64,000 bases of DNA from Candidatus Hebobacterum abditum. GTDB lineage: Bacteria > Armatimonadota > Hebobacteria > Hebobacterales > Hebobacteraceae. Location: NCBI GenBank assembly GCA_029821875.1, contig JALGXW010000008.1, positions 1-64,000 of the forward strand, given 5' to 3'. The translations under genes and the position numbers were made by a program. Below the pieces are notes generated by a model, which saw nothing but the letters and a program-made list of their open reading frames with translations, had not been told where the DNA came from and did not search any database. Shown here one piece after another: positions 16,811-25,439 of this stretch (positions are counted from its first letter, which is position 1; every line of letters begins with the position of its first letter).

Positions 16811-19800
16811 TCCCCGTGGCGGCCCTCGGTGTTGACATCGGTTCTGTCAGCACAAAGGCGGCCCTGGTGACGGAGGTGGAGGGCGAGGTCCGCATTCTGG
16901 CGAGCTACTACCGCCGGACGGACGGCGATCCGCTGTCGGCGGTCAGGGATACGATCGGCCGCATCCAGAAGCAGGTGGAAGAGGCCGGCCTGCGGATCGG
17001 CGAGATCGTCGCAGGCACGACCGGCTCGGGCCGCTACCTCACCGGCGACTACCTGGGCGCGGATGTCGTCAAGAACGAGATCACGACCCAGGCGCATGGG
17101 GCGCGGGCCTTCATGCCTGACGTCGAGTCGATCCTAGAGATCGGCGGGCAGGACTCGAAGTACATTCGGCTCGACGGCGACGTCATCGTCGATTTCGAGA
17201 TGAACAAGGCCTGCGCGGCCGGCACGGGCGCCTTTCTCGAAAAGCAGGCGGCCCGGCTCGGGCTGGACATCACCGAGTTCGGCCCCACCGCCCTCAGGGC
17301 GATGCGGCCGCCCGACCTCGACTGGACCTGTACCGTCTTCTCGGAGTCGGCGGCGGTCCATTACCAACAGAACAACGTCCCCATCGAAGACCTGTGCGCG
17401 GGACTCTGCCTGGCGAGCGGGAAGAACTACCTCAACAAGAACGTCGCCAACCGCGAGATGAGCGAGAAGGTCGCCTTCCAAGGGGCGGTGGCCTTCAACC
17501 AGGGAATGGTGGCGGCCTTCGAGACCATACTCGGCCGCCCGGTACTCGTGCCACCGCATCCTCATCTGACTGGCGCGATCGGGGCGGCCTGGCTCGCCTA
17601 CAAGGAGCGACCGGAGAAGAGCAGCTTCCGGGGGTTCGATCAGATCGCCTCGGCCCAGTACGAGGTGTCATCATTCGAGTGTGGGCGCTGTCCGAACCGG
17701 TGTGACGTGAACGTCTTCCAGATGGATGGCGGGCCCAAGTACTACTACAACGACCGCTGCGAGCGATACAGCGGGGCCCACAAGCGAGACCTGGGAAAGG
17801 ACCTGCCCGACCTGTTCGCCGAGCGCGAGCAGATGCTGATGGAGGGCGGCGACGCGGAGGCGCCGCCCCCCGGCGCCCCCACGGTCGGCATCCCTCGGGG
17901 GATGATGTTCGCCGAGTACTATCCGCTCTATCGGGCGTTCTTCCAGGCCCTGGGCCTGAGCGTCGTCCCGTCTGAGCCGACGAACAAGGACATCGTCAAG
18001 AAGGGAATCAACTCGGTCGCGGGCGAGCCGTGCTTCCCGCTCAAGGTAGCACACGGACACGTCGCGCAGTTGATCGAGAGCGGCGTTGACTATCTGTTCA
18101 TGCCCGGCGTCTGTGACGCGGAGCAGCCGAACCCGGAGTTCAGGCAGAGCCACACCTGTCCCTACGTGATGTCTGCGCCGGAGATCATCGCCGCCGCGCT
18201 TCGCCTGGAGGACCCGGGCAAGCCGAAGCTGCTGCGCCCCCGGCTGTTCTTCCGCCGGGGGGAGCGGCATCTCCGCCGCGTGTTTCATGAGTTGGGAGGC
18301 GAATTCGGCAAGCGCGATGCGGAGATCGAACGGGCCATCGATGCGGGCCTCGCCGCCCTCCGGGACTTCCGGCGCAAGGCCGAGGCGCGTGGCCGCGAGG
18401 TCATGGAGGGGCTGGCCGAGAATCAGCGCGCTTTCATCGTCGTAGGCCGGCCCTACACGACGTACGATTCGGCCGTCAACATGGACATCGGCAAGAAGAT
18501 CCAGGACCTCGGCGTCCTTGCGATGCCGCTGGAGTTCCTCCCCGTCGATGAAGAAGACGTCACCGACGCCTGGCCCCACGCCTACGCCCGACAGATACAG
18601 AAGAAGCTCGCCGCGGCCCGCCTCATCGGCAGCGATCCCAGGCTGCGGGCCGTGGTGCTGACGTATTTCGCCTGTGGGCCGGACTCGTTCGCCAACCCAT
18701 TCTTCAAGGACGAGATCGGCGAGCCGTGCTATGTCATGCAGATCGACGAGCACACCGCCGATGCCGGGGTCATCACGCGCATGGAGGCCTTCGCCGACAC
18801 GGCCGTGGGCCGGGATGGCTCCGGCCCCGAGGTGCTGATCCGGACCGACGCCACCCCATTGGCCGAGGTGGGCGAACGGCGGCTGTGGCTCCCGCGTGCC
18901 TCCGACGCGGCTGAGGCCCTGGCCGCAGTGCTTCGCGAATGGGGAGTGGACGCCGCCCCGCTGCCGCGCTCCGCTGACCCGGGTCTCAACCTGGCGCGGA
19001 AGGAGATCTCGGAGGATGTCTGCCTTCCTATGTTGGTGACCACGCAGGACATCCTCGAACGGGCCGCCGCGTCGGACTTCGACCCGGATCGAGAGGCCTT
19101 CTTCCAGGCACAGTCCGACGGACCGTGCCGGCTCGGCATGTACTACATGATGCAGCTAAGGATCCTGGACGAGATGGGGCTGGGCGCAGTGCCGATGGTC
19201 ACGCTTGGCAGCAATGCCACGGAGGGCGGCGTCGGGATGGACCTGCTGCTGACCGGCTGGGGCGCGTCAGTTGCTCACGATATGCTCGAGAAGCTCCGCA
19301 TGCACACGCGCCCCTATGAGGCGAGTCCAGGGCAGAGCGACGAGATCTACCAACGATACCTCCGAGAGCTGTGTGATGAAGCGATCCCGGCGCAGGCCCG
19401 TCTGATGAAGTCCAGGGGCGGCCGCCTTCGGGCGCTGATGGGGCAACACACGGAGCCGGTTGCTGAGGTCCTGCGGCGGGCGCAGCGCGACTTCGCCGCC
19501 GTGCCCCGCACAGACGGAGCGGAAGGGCGCCCTCTCGTGGGCGTCGTCGGCGAGTGGTTCGTGAGACTCCACGACGGCGCCAATCAGTCGGTCATCAGGA
19601 AGCTCGAGCGTGCGGGCGGCGAGGCGTGGCTGGCGCCGTCGAGCGAGTTCTTCGCCTACTCCATCTGCATCGGCGGCCTGCTGGCGCGTGAGCGATGGCG
19701 GGACACGAAGGACGCCGCCGATCTCAAGCTGGCCTTCTCCCGGGCGCTGCTCACGCGGGTGGCGACCCGTGACGAGCATCACCTGTTCGAGGCCACCCTT

Positions 19801-20163
19801 CCCTACCTCGACGGGCTGGACGACATCGGGCCGCGGGAGGTGATCGAGGAGGGAACGCGCTACGTTCATCCCTCCTTCGGGGGCGAGCCGATCTGCAGCA
19901 TGGGCAAGGCGCGGGACTTCTGGAGGCGGCGGCTCGACGGGATCGTGAACGTCATCCCATTCAACTGCATGCCGGGCAATGCAGTCGTGATGCTGTCACA
20001 TGCCTTCCGCCGCGATCACGACAACATCCCATTCCTCAACCTCGACTACGACGGCTTCGTGGACGCAAGCCGCGACGCGAAAATCGTCTCCTTCATGTCT
20101 CAGGTCAAGGAGCGCCGCGCCGCCCGGCGCGAGCGTGCCACTCCTGGCGCGAGCGTGAGGTAG
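16633..20163 (+). CDS. acyl-CoA dehydratase activase, remainder: second ATPase domain plus DUF2229/HgdB-like region (frameshifted)
   Basis: Continuation of the preceding frame. It contains a second ATPase domain (LGVDIGSVSTKAAL, GTTGSGRYL, IGGQDSKYIRL, CAAGTGAFLEKQ) and a CGRCPNRCDVNVF cysteine cluster. A long region of DUF2229 and 2-hydroxyglutaryl-CoA-dehydratase-like character follows (GIPRGMMFAEYYPLYRAFF, then SVAGEPCFPLKVAHGHV). Restoring one base gives a single protein of 1,428 residues, the size of known giant activases. Such proteins use ATP to deliver a low-potential electron to radical dehydratases or related reductases. The physiological substrate is unknown. No good start codon and ribosome-binding site lie at the break, so independent translation is doubtful. 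Confidence 0.85.
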   Translation, partial: LGAIGAGLRAERKVDLAGALALLQEQISKPLEYAGTDPLRLGKSEVLSPTEAGDDLSSVIPVAALGVDIGSVSTKAALVTEVEGEVRILASYYRRTDGDPLSAVRDTIGRIQKQVEEAGLRIGEIVAGTTGSGRYLTGDYLGADVVKNEITTQAHGARAFMPDVESILEIGGQDSKYIRLDGDVIVDFEMNKACAAGTGAFLEKQAARLGLDITEFGPTALRAMRPPDLDWTCTVFSESAAVHYQQNNVPIEDLCAGLCLASGKNYLNKNVANREMSEKVAFQGAVAFNQGMVAAFETILGRPVLVPPHPHLTGAIGAAWLAYKERPEKSSFRGFDQIASAQYEVSSFECGRCPNRCDVNVFQMDGGPKYYYNDRCERYSGAHKRDLGKDLPDLFAEREQMLMEGGDAEAPPPGAPTVGIPRGMMFAEYYPLYRAFFQALGLSVVPSEPTNKDIVKKGINSVAGEPCFPLKVAHGHVAQLIESGVDYLFMPGVCDAEQPNPEFRQSHTCPYVMSAPEIIAAALRLEDPGKPKLLRPRLFFRRGERHLRRVFHELGGEFGKRDAEIERAIDAGLAALRDFRRKAEARGREVMEGLAENQRAFIVVGRPYTTYDSAVNMDIGKKIQDLGVLAMPLEFLPVDEEDVTDAWPHAYARQIQKKLAAARLIGSDPRLRAVVLTYFACGPDSFANPFFKDEIGEPCYVMQIDEHTADAGVITRMEAFADTAVGRDGSGPEVLIRTDATPLAEVGERRLWLPRASDAAEALAAVLREWGVDAAPLPRSADPGLNLARKEISEDVCLPMLVTTQDILERAAASDFDPDREAFFQAQSDGPCRLGMYYMMQLRILDEMGLGAVPMVTLGSNATEGGVGMDLLLTGWGASVAHDMLEKLRMHTRPYEASPGQSDEIYQRYLRELCDEAIPAQARLMKSRGGRLRALMGQHTEPVAEVLRRAQRDFAAVPRTDGAEGRPLVGVVGEWFVRLHDGANQSVIRKLERAGGEAWLAPSSEFFAYSICIGGLLARERWRDTKDAADLKLAFSRALLTRVATRDEHHLFEATLPYLDGLDDIGPREVIEEGTRYVHPSFGGEPICSMGKARDFWRRRLDGIVNVIPFNCMPGNAVVMLSHAFRRDHDNIPFLNLDYDGFVDASRDAKIVSFMSQVKERRAARRERATPGASVR

Positions 20164-20170
20164 CTTCGTC

Positions 20171-20863
20171 TCACCCCGAGAGCGAGGCCAGCGCCGAGGC
20201 AAAGCGCTCCGTCGCTGCGCGGAGCGAGTTGGCCTCGCGACCTGTCACTATCGCGCCGATCATGATGGCGTCCATGCCTATGCCCACAAGCGTCGCGACC
20301 TCCTCCGGCTCGATGGCGCGCTGTGTCGGGACGATGATCGGGAGCTTCGTGGCGCGTCGCACGCGCTGGTAGGCCATCAGGTCGGCCGCGCACAGCGGCT
20401 CGCCGTAGCCCTCATGCGGCACGATGGCGGCCTCGAGCAGTTCGACCCCGAGCCCCTCCAGGTCTCGGATCGACTCCGGCGGGGTGGCGTGGCCTATCGC
20501 CACCGCCCTGGTCATCCCCTCCAGGCGGATCATCCAGGCCGGCATGTCGTGTGCGTAGAGGTCGAAGAAGTCGAGGCCCATCTCGGCGAGCTGGCCCATC
20601 TCCTCCGGTGTGGGAAGGGACCCCGCCACACCGGGAACGATGCCGGTGGGCAGGCCGACTGCAAGTATCTCCTCCAGGCGGCCGCGCTCCTCGGAGAAGC
20701 TGCCGAACCGCGTTCCGGAGGCGTCGTGTTTCACGTTGAGGTGGACCTTGAGGACGTCGGCGCCGCCTTTGGCGGCGGCGTGGGCAAGCTCCACGGAGTT
20801 CTCTGGCAGGCTGACGATGAGCCGGGGGCGCGCAGCCAGCAGAGCCAGGACCTGACCGGCCAC
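20171..20863 (-). CDS. predicted TIM-barrel protein of unknown function
   Basis: 230 residues with the alternating strand-helix pattern of a (beta/alpha)8 barrel: PRLIVSLPENSVELAHAAAKGGADVLKVHLN, GIVPG, FFDLYAHDMP, LLEAAIVPHEGYG, LPIIVPTQRAI and a C-terminal IGMDAIMIGAIVTG that resembles a phosphate-binding loop. I do not recognise a characterised family and assign no reaction. The GTG start at 20863 has GGGGGAGG about 7 nt upstream, inside the end of the DnaJ gene, so the two are translated from one transcript. It ends 7 bp from the convergent activase. Confidence 0.65.
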   Translation of the reverse strand: MAGQVLALLAARPRLIVSLPENSVELAHAAAKGGADVLKVHLNVKHDASGTRFGSFSEERGRLEEILAVGLPTGIVPGVAGSLPTPEEMGQLAEMGLDFFDLYAHDMPAWMIRLEGMTRAVAIGHATPPESIRDLEGLGVELLEAAIVPHEGYGEPLCAADLMAYQRVRRATKLPIIVPTQRAIEPEEVATLVGIGMDAIMIGAIVTGREANSLRAATERFASALASLSG

Positions 20864-20866
20864 CGG

Positions 20867-21802
20867 CTATACCTCCCCCGCCTTCTTCATGTTCTCGAAC
20901 TGCACGGCCACCACGACCGGCGGCAGATCGAGCACGGAGGCGAGCCGCTCGATGGCTCGGGCCAGCGCGCGCTCGTGAAGGTCTTCGTCGAAGCTGTCCT
21001 GATAGCGCAGTTCCTCGTCGTTCGCGGCTATCCAGGTGAGAGCCTCCCGGAGATAGCGCGCCTTCGACTGGGGATACTGCCGCTTGGGAAGCTGCTGATA
21101 CTGGCGATGGATGCGCTGGATCACCTGGTCCCAGGGACCCTCACCGACTCCTGCGGAGGGGCGCGTCTCAGTCGGCGCTGCGCCTTGCCGGACGCGGGCG
21201 GCAGTCTCCCGCGCTGTAACCTCACCCTTCTTCAGCCCCTCCCACTCCTCCAGAGTGGTGCCGTCGATGATGCGGAAGTCGAGCCGCTCGCCCGAGGTCA
21301 ACTCGAGCGCGTTGAGGATGGAGTTGCGATTCGCAGCCGTCTCCATATGTCCGGACAGATGACGCTCGCTTCCAGGCATAGTAATCACCAGGAGATCGTC
21401 GTCCAGTGTGATGGGAACCGCAGCCTGCATCGCCTGGTTGAGCGGGCCGAAGCGGTCCGAGCGGATGAGAACGACCTCCGTGCTCTCGCGCCAGATCTTC
21501 TCGGGCGTCGGATGGCGGAGGGGGTAGCTCTTCTGCGGGAGGGTCCGATCGTACTGGTGGCGTCGCTGAGGATCGCTGAGGACACGGTAGGCCTGGCTGA
21601 TGAGAGCGAACTTCTGCGAGACCTCGGGGTCTTCCGAGGCGACGTCCGGGTGATGCTCCCGGGCGAGCTTATAGTACGACGCCTTTATCTCATCCGGACT
21701 GGCGTCGCGGTCCAGGTCGAGCACGTCGTAGTACGTCACCGGGCGCTGCTCTCCCGCGGGTTGAGCCGCCGGCCGTCTCGGTTCCTCGCTGTTTCCAGAC
21801 AT
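20867..21802 (-). CDS. DnaJ-domain protein
   Basis: 311 residues. A J domain occupies about residues 23-90 (TYYDVLDLDRDASPDEIKASYYKLAREHHPDV), with HPD at the Hsp70-stimulating loop and YRVLSDPQRRHQYD at its end. There is no G/F-rich region and no zinc-finger domain, so this is a class III J protein and not DnaJ itself. The remainder includes a middle segment (VVLIRSDRFGPLNQAMQAAV) like those in bacterial J proteins with a DNA-replication-initiator-like fold, and a helical C-terminal part. ATG 21802 follows AGGGAG at 6 nt; GTG three nt upstream is an alternative. Confidence 0.85.
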   Translation of the reverse strand: MSGNSEEPRRPAAQPAGEQRPVTYYDVLDLDRDASPDEIKASYYKLAREHHPDVASEDPEVSQKFALISQAYRVLSDPQRRHQYDRTLPQKSYPLRHPTPEKIWRESTEVVLIRSDRFGPLNQAMQAAVPITLDDDLLVITMPGSERHLSGHMETAANRNSILNALELTSGERLDFRIIDGTTLEEWEGLKKGEVTARETAARVRQGAAPTETRPSAGVGEGPWDQVIQRIHRQYQQLPKRQYPQSKARYLREALTWIAANDEELRYQDSFDEDLHERALARAIERLASVLDLPPVVVAVQFENMKKAGEV

Positions 21803-21849
21803 CACTTGCTCCCTTGCTCCCGCCTGCGCCTGCCCTCTGCGCCCGGAGT

Positions 21850-22719
21850 CTAGCTGCTCGGCGCACGGGCCCGCGTCGCTGGCTCCGCGTCTGCAGGGCT
21901 GACCAGGGCGATGAGCAGCTCCATCATGGTAATGAGGTCGAGGCGGTTATGGTGGAAGATTGGCGCAATGAGGCGAGCGTCCTGCTCGCGTACGAAGTCA
22001 TGGTAGCGCTGGGGAATCTCCTCGCCCGGGATGTCGCCGCTTCGCCAGCGGCCGCACAGGTAGCGCTCCAGAGTCTGCAGCTTGCAGTTCGGAAGCTCCG
22101 AGCGCCACCGCCGGCGGGAGGGATGTAGCAGGTCCAGATGATCGAAGGCCGGCTTGCAGGCCAGCCGGTGGTAGACCATTCGATCCCGGACGAACGGCCA
22201 GTCGAAGGCCTTGCCGTTGAACGATATCAGCAACTCCACCTCAGGCAGCTCTGCGGCGAACCTGTCGAGGATGGCGGCCTCCTCCGCGTAGCTTCGGGCG
22301 AAGGACTGAGTGAGGATCAGTTCCTCGCCCACATGGCGGACCATTCCGATCATGAAGAGCGGCCGCCCGTGCAGGCCCGCCGTCTCCGTGTCGATCAGGG
22401 CAGTCGTCTCGGCGTCGGCGCCCGCCAGCGGCTCCAGGAACGCGGGCAGCTCATCTCGGCGCGCCAGCCGCCGCGCCTTCTTGAAGGCCGCCAGGTAGCG
22501 CCGCCGGAGCCGGCGGCTGGCCGAGTAGATGTCTCCCAGAGGCGTTTCGCACACAAACGCGTCGCCGCGATCTGTGCGGCAGATCGATCCCTCGGGGAAG
22601 TGGCGCGTGAGATCGGCGCTTGCGCGGCGCGGCTTCCGCCCGTCGGGGCGGCCGGGCCGCGGGGGAGAATCCTCCCGTTGAAGCCTGGAGATACGTCGCT
22701 TGAGTTCGCCGGAAACCAT
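21850..22719 (-). CDS. YprB/MrfB-like RNase H-fold 3'-5' exonuclease
   Basis: 289 residues. A DEDD exonuclease core is visible: LIDTETAGLHG (first acidic pair), LISFNGKAFDWPFVRDRM (second, preceded by an FNG loop) and HHNRLDLITMMELL near the C terminus. It matches the RNase_H_2 family of YprB. Its neighbour at 22778-25273 is a YprA-like helicase. In Bacillus subtilis YprA and YprB (MrfA and MrfB) act in a UvrABC-independent pathway that repairs mitomycin C lesions. The B. subtilis protein carries TPR-like repeats that I do not see here. The start is ATG 22719 (a TTG precedes it). Confidence 0.82.
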   Translation of the reverse strand: MVSGELKRRISRLQREDSPPRPGRPDGRKPRRASADLTRHFPEGSICRTDRGDAFVCETPLGDIYSASRRLRRRYLAAFKKARRLARRDELPAFLEPLAGADAETTALIDTETAGLHGRPLFMIGMVRHVGEELILTQSFARSYAEEAAILDRFAAELPEVELLISFNGKAFDWPFVRDRMVYHRLACKPAFDHLDLLHPSRRRWRSELPNCKLQTLERYLCGRWRSGDIPGEEIPQRYHDFVREQDARLIAPIFHHNRLDLITMMELLIALVSPADAEPATRARAPSS

Positions 22720-22777
22720 CAAACTAAATCCGCGCAGTCCAGTTTATCTGCGGGCCGCGGGGACGTCAAGCCGAAGC

Positions 22778-25273
22778 TCAGAGGCCGACGTGACGCCGGC
22801 GCGCCGACCGCAAGCGCTGGGCGACCTGCTCCGAGACCGACACCGACTTAGGCTTGCCTTCCTCCGCGGCCGGCCGGGGCTCCGGCGGCTCCGCCGGGAC
22901 GGCCCGGCCTGCGCGCCTGCGCCGCTTTCGCGGCACGTACGCCTCTCGGCCCAGCAGATGGTGGAGCAACACCAGCGCCGCCTCTTTGTCCGGAATCGGA
23001 TACCCCCGCCCGAGATCGGGGTCTCCCTGCTGGGGCGGCTGGGTGACGGGCAAGCCGACACAGGAGGGACAGCCCTGGTCACAGGCGCACTTCGCGATGG
23101 CGCCTAGGCATTCTTCCATCAGAGATTCGAAGAGCTTGTAGCCCCTCTCCGCGAACCCCAGGCCGCCGGGGTAGCGGTCATAGAGGAAGAGCGTCGGCGT
23201 GCCGAAGTTCGTCGAATCCACGATCCCGCCGACATCCAGCCGGTCGCACATCGCCAGCAGGGGCAGCATGTTCACCGCCACATTCCGGATTCCCACCAGG
23301 CCCTCGATGGGCTTCATCTCGTGCTGGGACACCAGCGACAGGGCCTCCTCTGATGGGGCGAACCAACACGACGCCGTCTCCAGGTTCTGGGCGGGAAGCT
23401 CCAGCCGCGAGTAACCGACGTTCTCCTGGGTGTAGAACTTGATCTTCTTGAAGGCCGTCGTGCGCCAGGTGACAGTTGCCTCGCCGAAGCACAGCTGCCC
23501 GCCGGCATAGTCCTGCTCGGCCTGTCGCTCTCCCGCCCGGATGCTCGAATCGAGGACCGCCTGCGTGTAGTAGTCGACGTGCTGCCGTTCGACATAGGCG
23601 GCCCGCGCCTCCAGGTCGAGGTCGCGGACGAGATGGGTCTCGCCCTCGTGAAGATACACGCCGCCGGGGTACACGGTCTCGGGCGCGCTTATCGAGTCCA
23701 CCATGCCGATGACCCTGTTCCCGTCCGAGGTGTCCATGATGGTGTAGGTGTCGTCCGACTGGGTTCGCAGCGCGACCTCGGCCGCCGGGTAGTCGGTGCT
23801 CGACCAGTACCAGGCGTCATCGATCCGGTTCACCTGCCCGAGATCGTCCAGAATCTCCAGTATCGGCATGACCTGCTCGCCGAAGCACTCCCCATCCTCC
23901 TCCCGGAGCGGCAACTCGAAGGCCGCGCAGCGCACGTGGCCCGCGAGCAGATACGGATTCTCCGGGTCGATCACCGCGTGCTCGGGCGACCGGCCGAACA
24001 AGTACTCCGGGCGAAGCATCAGATACTGGTCGAGCGGGTCGTTGTAGGCGATGAGCGCGACTAGCGCCTCATCGGTGCCGCGTCCGGCCCGGCCCGCCTG
24101 CTGCCAGGTGGAGGCGATGGTGCCGGGGTAGCCGACGATCAGGGAGGCGTCGAGGGTGCCGACATCGATCCCGAGTTCGAGCGCGTTCGTGCTCGTCACC
24201 CCCAGCAGCTCCCCCGAGAAAAGCTGCCGCTCGATCTCCCGCCGCTCCTCCGGCAGGTAGCCCGCCCGGTACGGCCGCACCGCTTCGGCCAGCGATGGGC
24301 TGACCTTCTCCAGCGCCTCCGCCGTGTACTTGAAGAGCAGCTCCGCCACGATGCGCGTGCGAGCGAAGGCTATCGACTGCACCTTCTTCCGCAGCAAGGA
24401 GACCAGCAGCCGGTGGCCCTCCTCATTGCTCGAGCGCCGCTCCATCTTGCCCGTGTCGATGTAGGGCGGGTTCCACAAGATGAAGCGCTTCGGCCCGCGA
24501 GGCGAGCCGTCCTGATCGACAAGCTGAACCGGCATGCCGATGAGCCGCTCCGCCAGCTCGGCCGGATTGGCGATGGTGGCCGAGCAGCAGACATAGGTCG
24601 GCGACGAGCCGTAGTGGCGGCAGATGCGGCTCAGACGACGCAGCACATTGGCGACGTTCGAGCCGAAGATGCCGCGGTAGGTGTGGATCTCATCCACGAC
24701 GACGAAGTCGAGGTCGGCGAGGAAGCCCCCCCAGCCGCTGTGATAGGGCAGGATGCCCTGGTGGAGCATGTCCGGATTGGACATGATGACATTGGCTTCG
24801 CGCCGCAGCTTGCGCCGCGTCGGGCTCGGCGTGTCGCCATCATAGGTGCCGCAGCGAACGAGGTCGGCCAGCTCAGGATGCGAGTCGGCCAGCCGCCGCA
24901 GGCCGCGCACTTGATCCTGGGCCAGCGCCTTCGTCGGAAAGAGATAAAGCGCCTTCGCCTCCGGGTTCGCCAGCAGCCGCTCGAGCACGGGCAAGTTATA
25001 GCAGAGGGTCTTGCCGCTGGCGGTGCCGGTCACAACGGCGGTGTGCTTCCCGGCACGGATGCTCTCGATCGCCTCCGCCTGGTGCGAATACAGCCGCCGG
25101 ATATCGAGCGACGAGAGAGCCTCTCGGATCGGCCCCGGGAGCGGCTCGGCCAGCTCTCCGTAGGCCGCCTCCCGGGCCGGTATCTCCTCCGTATGGACGA
25201 TCTGCCCCGCGTATCCCTGCGAGGAGACAATGTCTTCGAGGAACTTCGAGAAATCCGCCGCCACTATCCTCAC
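22778..25273 (-). CDS. mrfA: YprA/MrfA-like DEAD/DEAH-box repair helicase with DUF1998
   Basis: 831 residues. Walker A is TGTASGKT (about residue 81), the DEVH-like box is VVVDEIHTY, motif III is CCSATIANP and motif VI is QQAGRAGRGTD. The C-terminal third has DUF1998 features, including FLYDRYPGGLGFAERGYKLF and a four-cysteine cluster CACDQGCPSC that binds zinc in MrfA. It unwinds 3'-5' and, with the exonuclease encoded next, would remove bulky or crosslinked DNA damage. The start is GTG 25273, about 14 nt after the predicted transcript start; GTG 25264 is an alternative. The last 40 residues are basic and Pro-rich. Confidence 0.93.
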   Translation of the reverse strand: MRIVAADFSKFLEDIVSSQGYAGQIVHTEEIPAREAAYGELAEPLPGPIREALSSLDIRRLYSHQAEAIESIRAGKHTAVVTGTASGKTLCYNLPVLERLLANPEAKALYLFPTKALAQDQVRGLRRLADSHPELADLVRCGTYDGDTPSPTRRKLRREANVIMSNPDMLHQGILPYHSGWGGFLADLDFVVVDEIHTYRGIFGSNVANVLRRLSRICRHYGSSPTYVCCSATIANPAELAERLIGMPVQLVDQDGSPRGPKRFILWNPPYIDTGKMERRSSNEEGHRLLVSLLRKKVQSIAFARTRIVAELLFKYTAEALEKVSPSLAEAVRPYRAGYLPEERREIERQLFSGELLGVTSTNALELGIDVGTLDASLIVGYPGTIASTWQQAGRAGRGTDEALVALIAYNDPLDQYLMLRPEYLFGRSPEHAVIDPENPYLLAGHVRCAAFELPLREEDGECFGEQVMPILEILDDLGQVNRIDDAWYWSSTDYPAAEVALRTQSDDTYTIMDTSDGNRVIGMVDSISAPETVYPGGVYLHEGETHLVRDLDLEARAAYVERQHVDYYTQAVLDSSIRAGERQAEQDYAGGQLCFGEATVTWRTTAFKKIKFYTQENVGYSRLELPAQNLETASCWFAPSEEALSLVSQHEMKPIEGLVGIRNVAVNMLPLLAMCDRLDVGGIVDSTNFGTPTLFLYDRYPGGLGFAERGYKLFESLMEECLGAIAKCACDQGCPSCVGLPVTQPPQQGDPDLGRGYPIPDKEAALVLLHHLLGREAYVPRKRRRRAGRAVPAEPPEPRPAAEEGKPKSVSVSEQVAQRLRSARRRHVGL

Positions 25274-25293
25274 CCTGTCTGGAAATGCGGGGG

Positions 25294-25323
25294 ATTATAG
25301 CACAAATGTTTGCGTATGTGCAA
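25294..25323 (-). promoter_or_regulatory. promoter of mrfA with an inverted repeat in its spacer
   Basis: Minus-strand TTGCAC (25323-25318), 18-nt spacer, TATAAT (25299-25294). The spacer is bounded by GCACA (25300-25304) and TGTGC (25317-25321), a 5-bp inverted repeat in position to act as an operator. Confidence 0.7.
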
Positions 25324-25340
25324 CGGAGAGCTAGTAGTGC

Positions 25341-25368
25341 TTGACGTCTTCCCGCAGTGTGGTATACT
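25341..25368 (+). promoter_or_regulatory. strong sigma-70 promoter for a small RNA
   Basis: TTGACG (25341-25346), 16-nt spacer, TATACT (25363-25368). It points away from mrfA into a 57-nt stretch that ends in an intrinsic terminator, with no open reading frame. Confidence 0.75.
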
Positions 25369-25374
25369 ATCTGT

Positions 25375-25434
25375 AATCCGGTAAGCCGGAGGTGGATGGC
25401 TTAAGCCATCGGGGCCCGCAAGGGCCCTTTTCTT
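25375..25434 (+). ncRNA. small structured RNA, probably a DUF3800-associated RNA
   Basis: Between the promoter above and an intrinsic terminator lies about 57 nt made almost entirely of three consecutive tetraloop hairpins. Stem 1 (25377-25390) is TCCGG/CCGGA with loop TAAG. Stem 2 (25395-25410) is GATGGC/GCCATC with loop TTAA. Stem 3 (25412-25427) is GGGCCC/GGGCCC with a GNRA loop GCAA, followed by TTTTCTT. The terminator ends a few nt from the stop codon of the convergent DUF3800 gene. Comparative genomics has reported a set of RNA motifs found beside DUF3800 genes; assigning this RNA to that group rests on position and size, not on a model match. Confidence 0.65.
25412..25434 (+). terminator. 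intrinsic terminator of the small RNA
   Basis: A 6-bp all-GC stem with a GCAA loop, followed directly by TTTTCTT. Confidence 0.85.
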
Positions 25435-25439
25435 ATGGC

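Noticed and set aside
25412-25434. Terminator of the DUF3800 gene
   Set aside because: The T run is on the plus-strand side, so it serves the small RNA; on the minus strand the stem is followed by CGAT.
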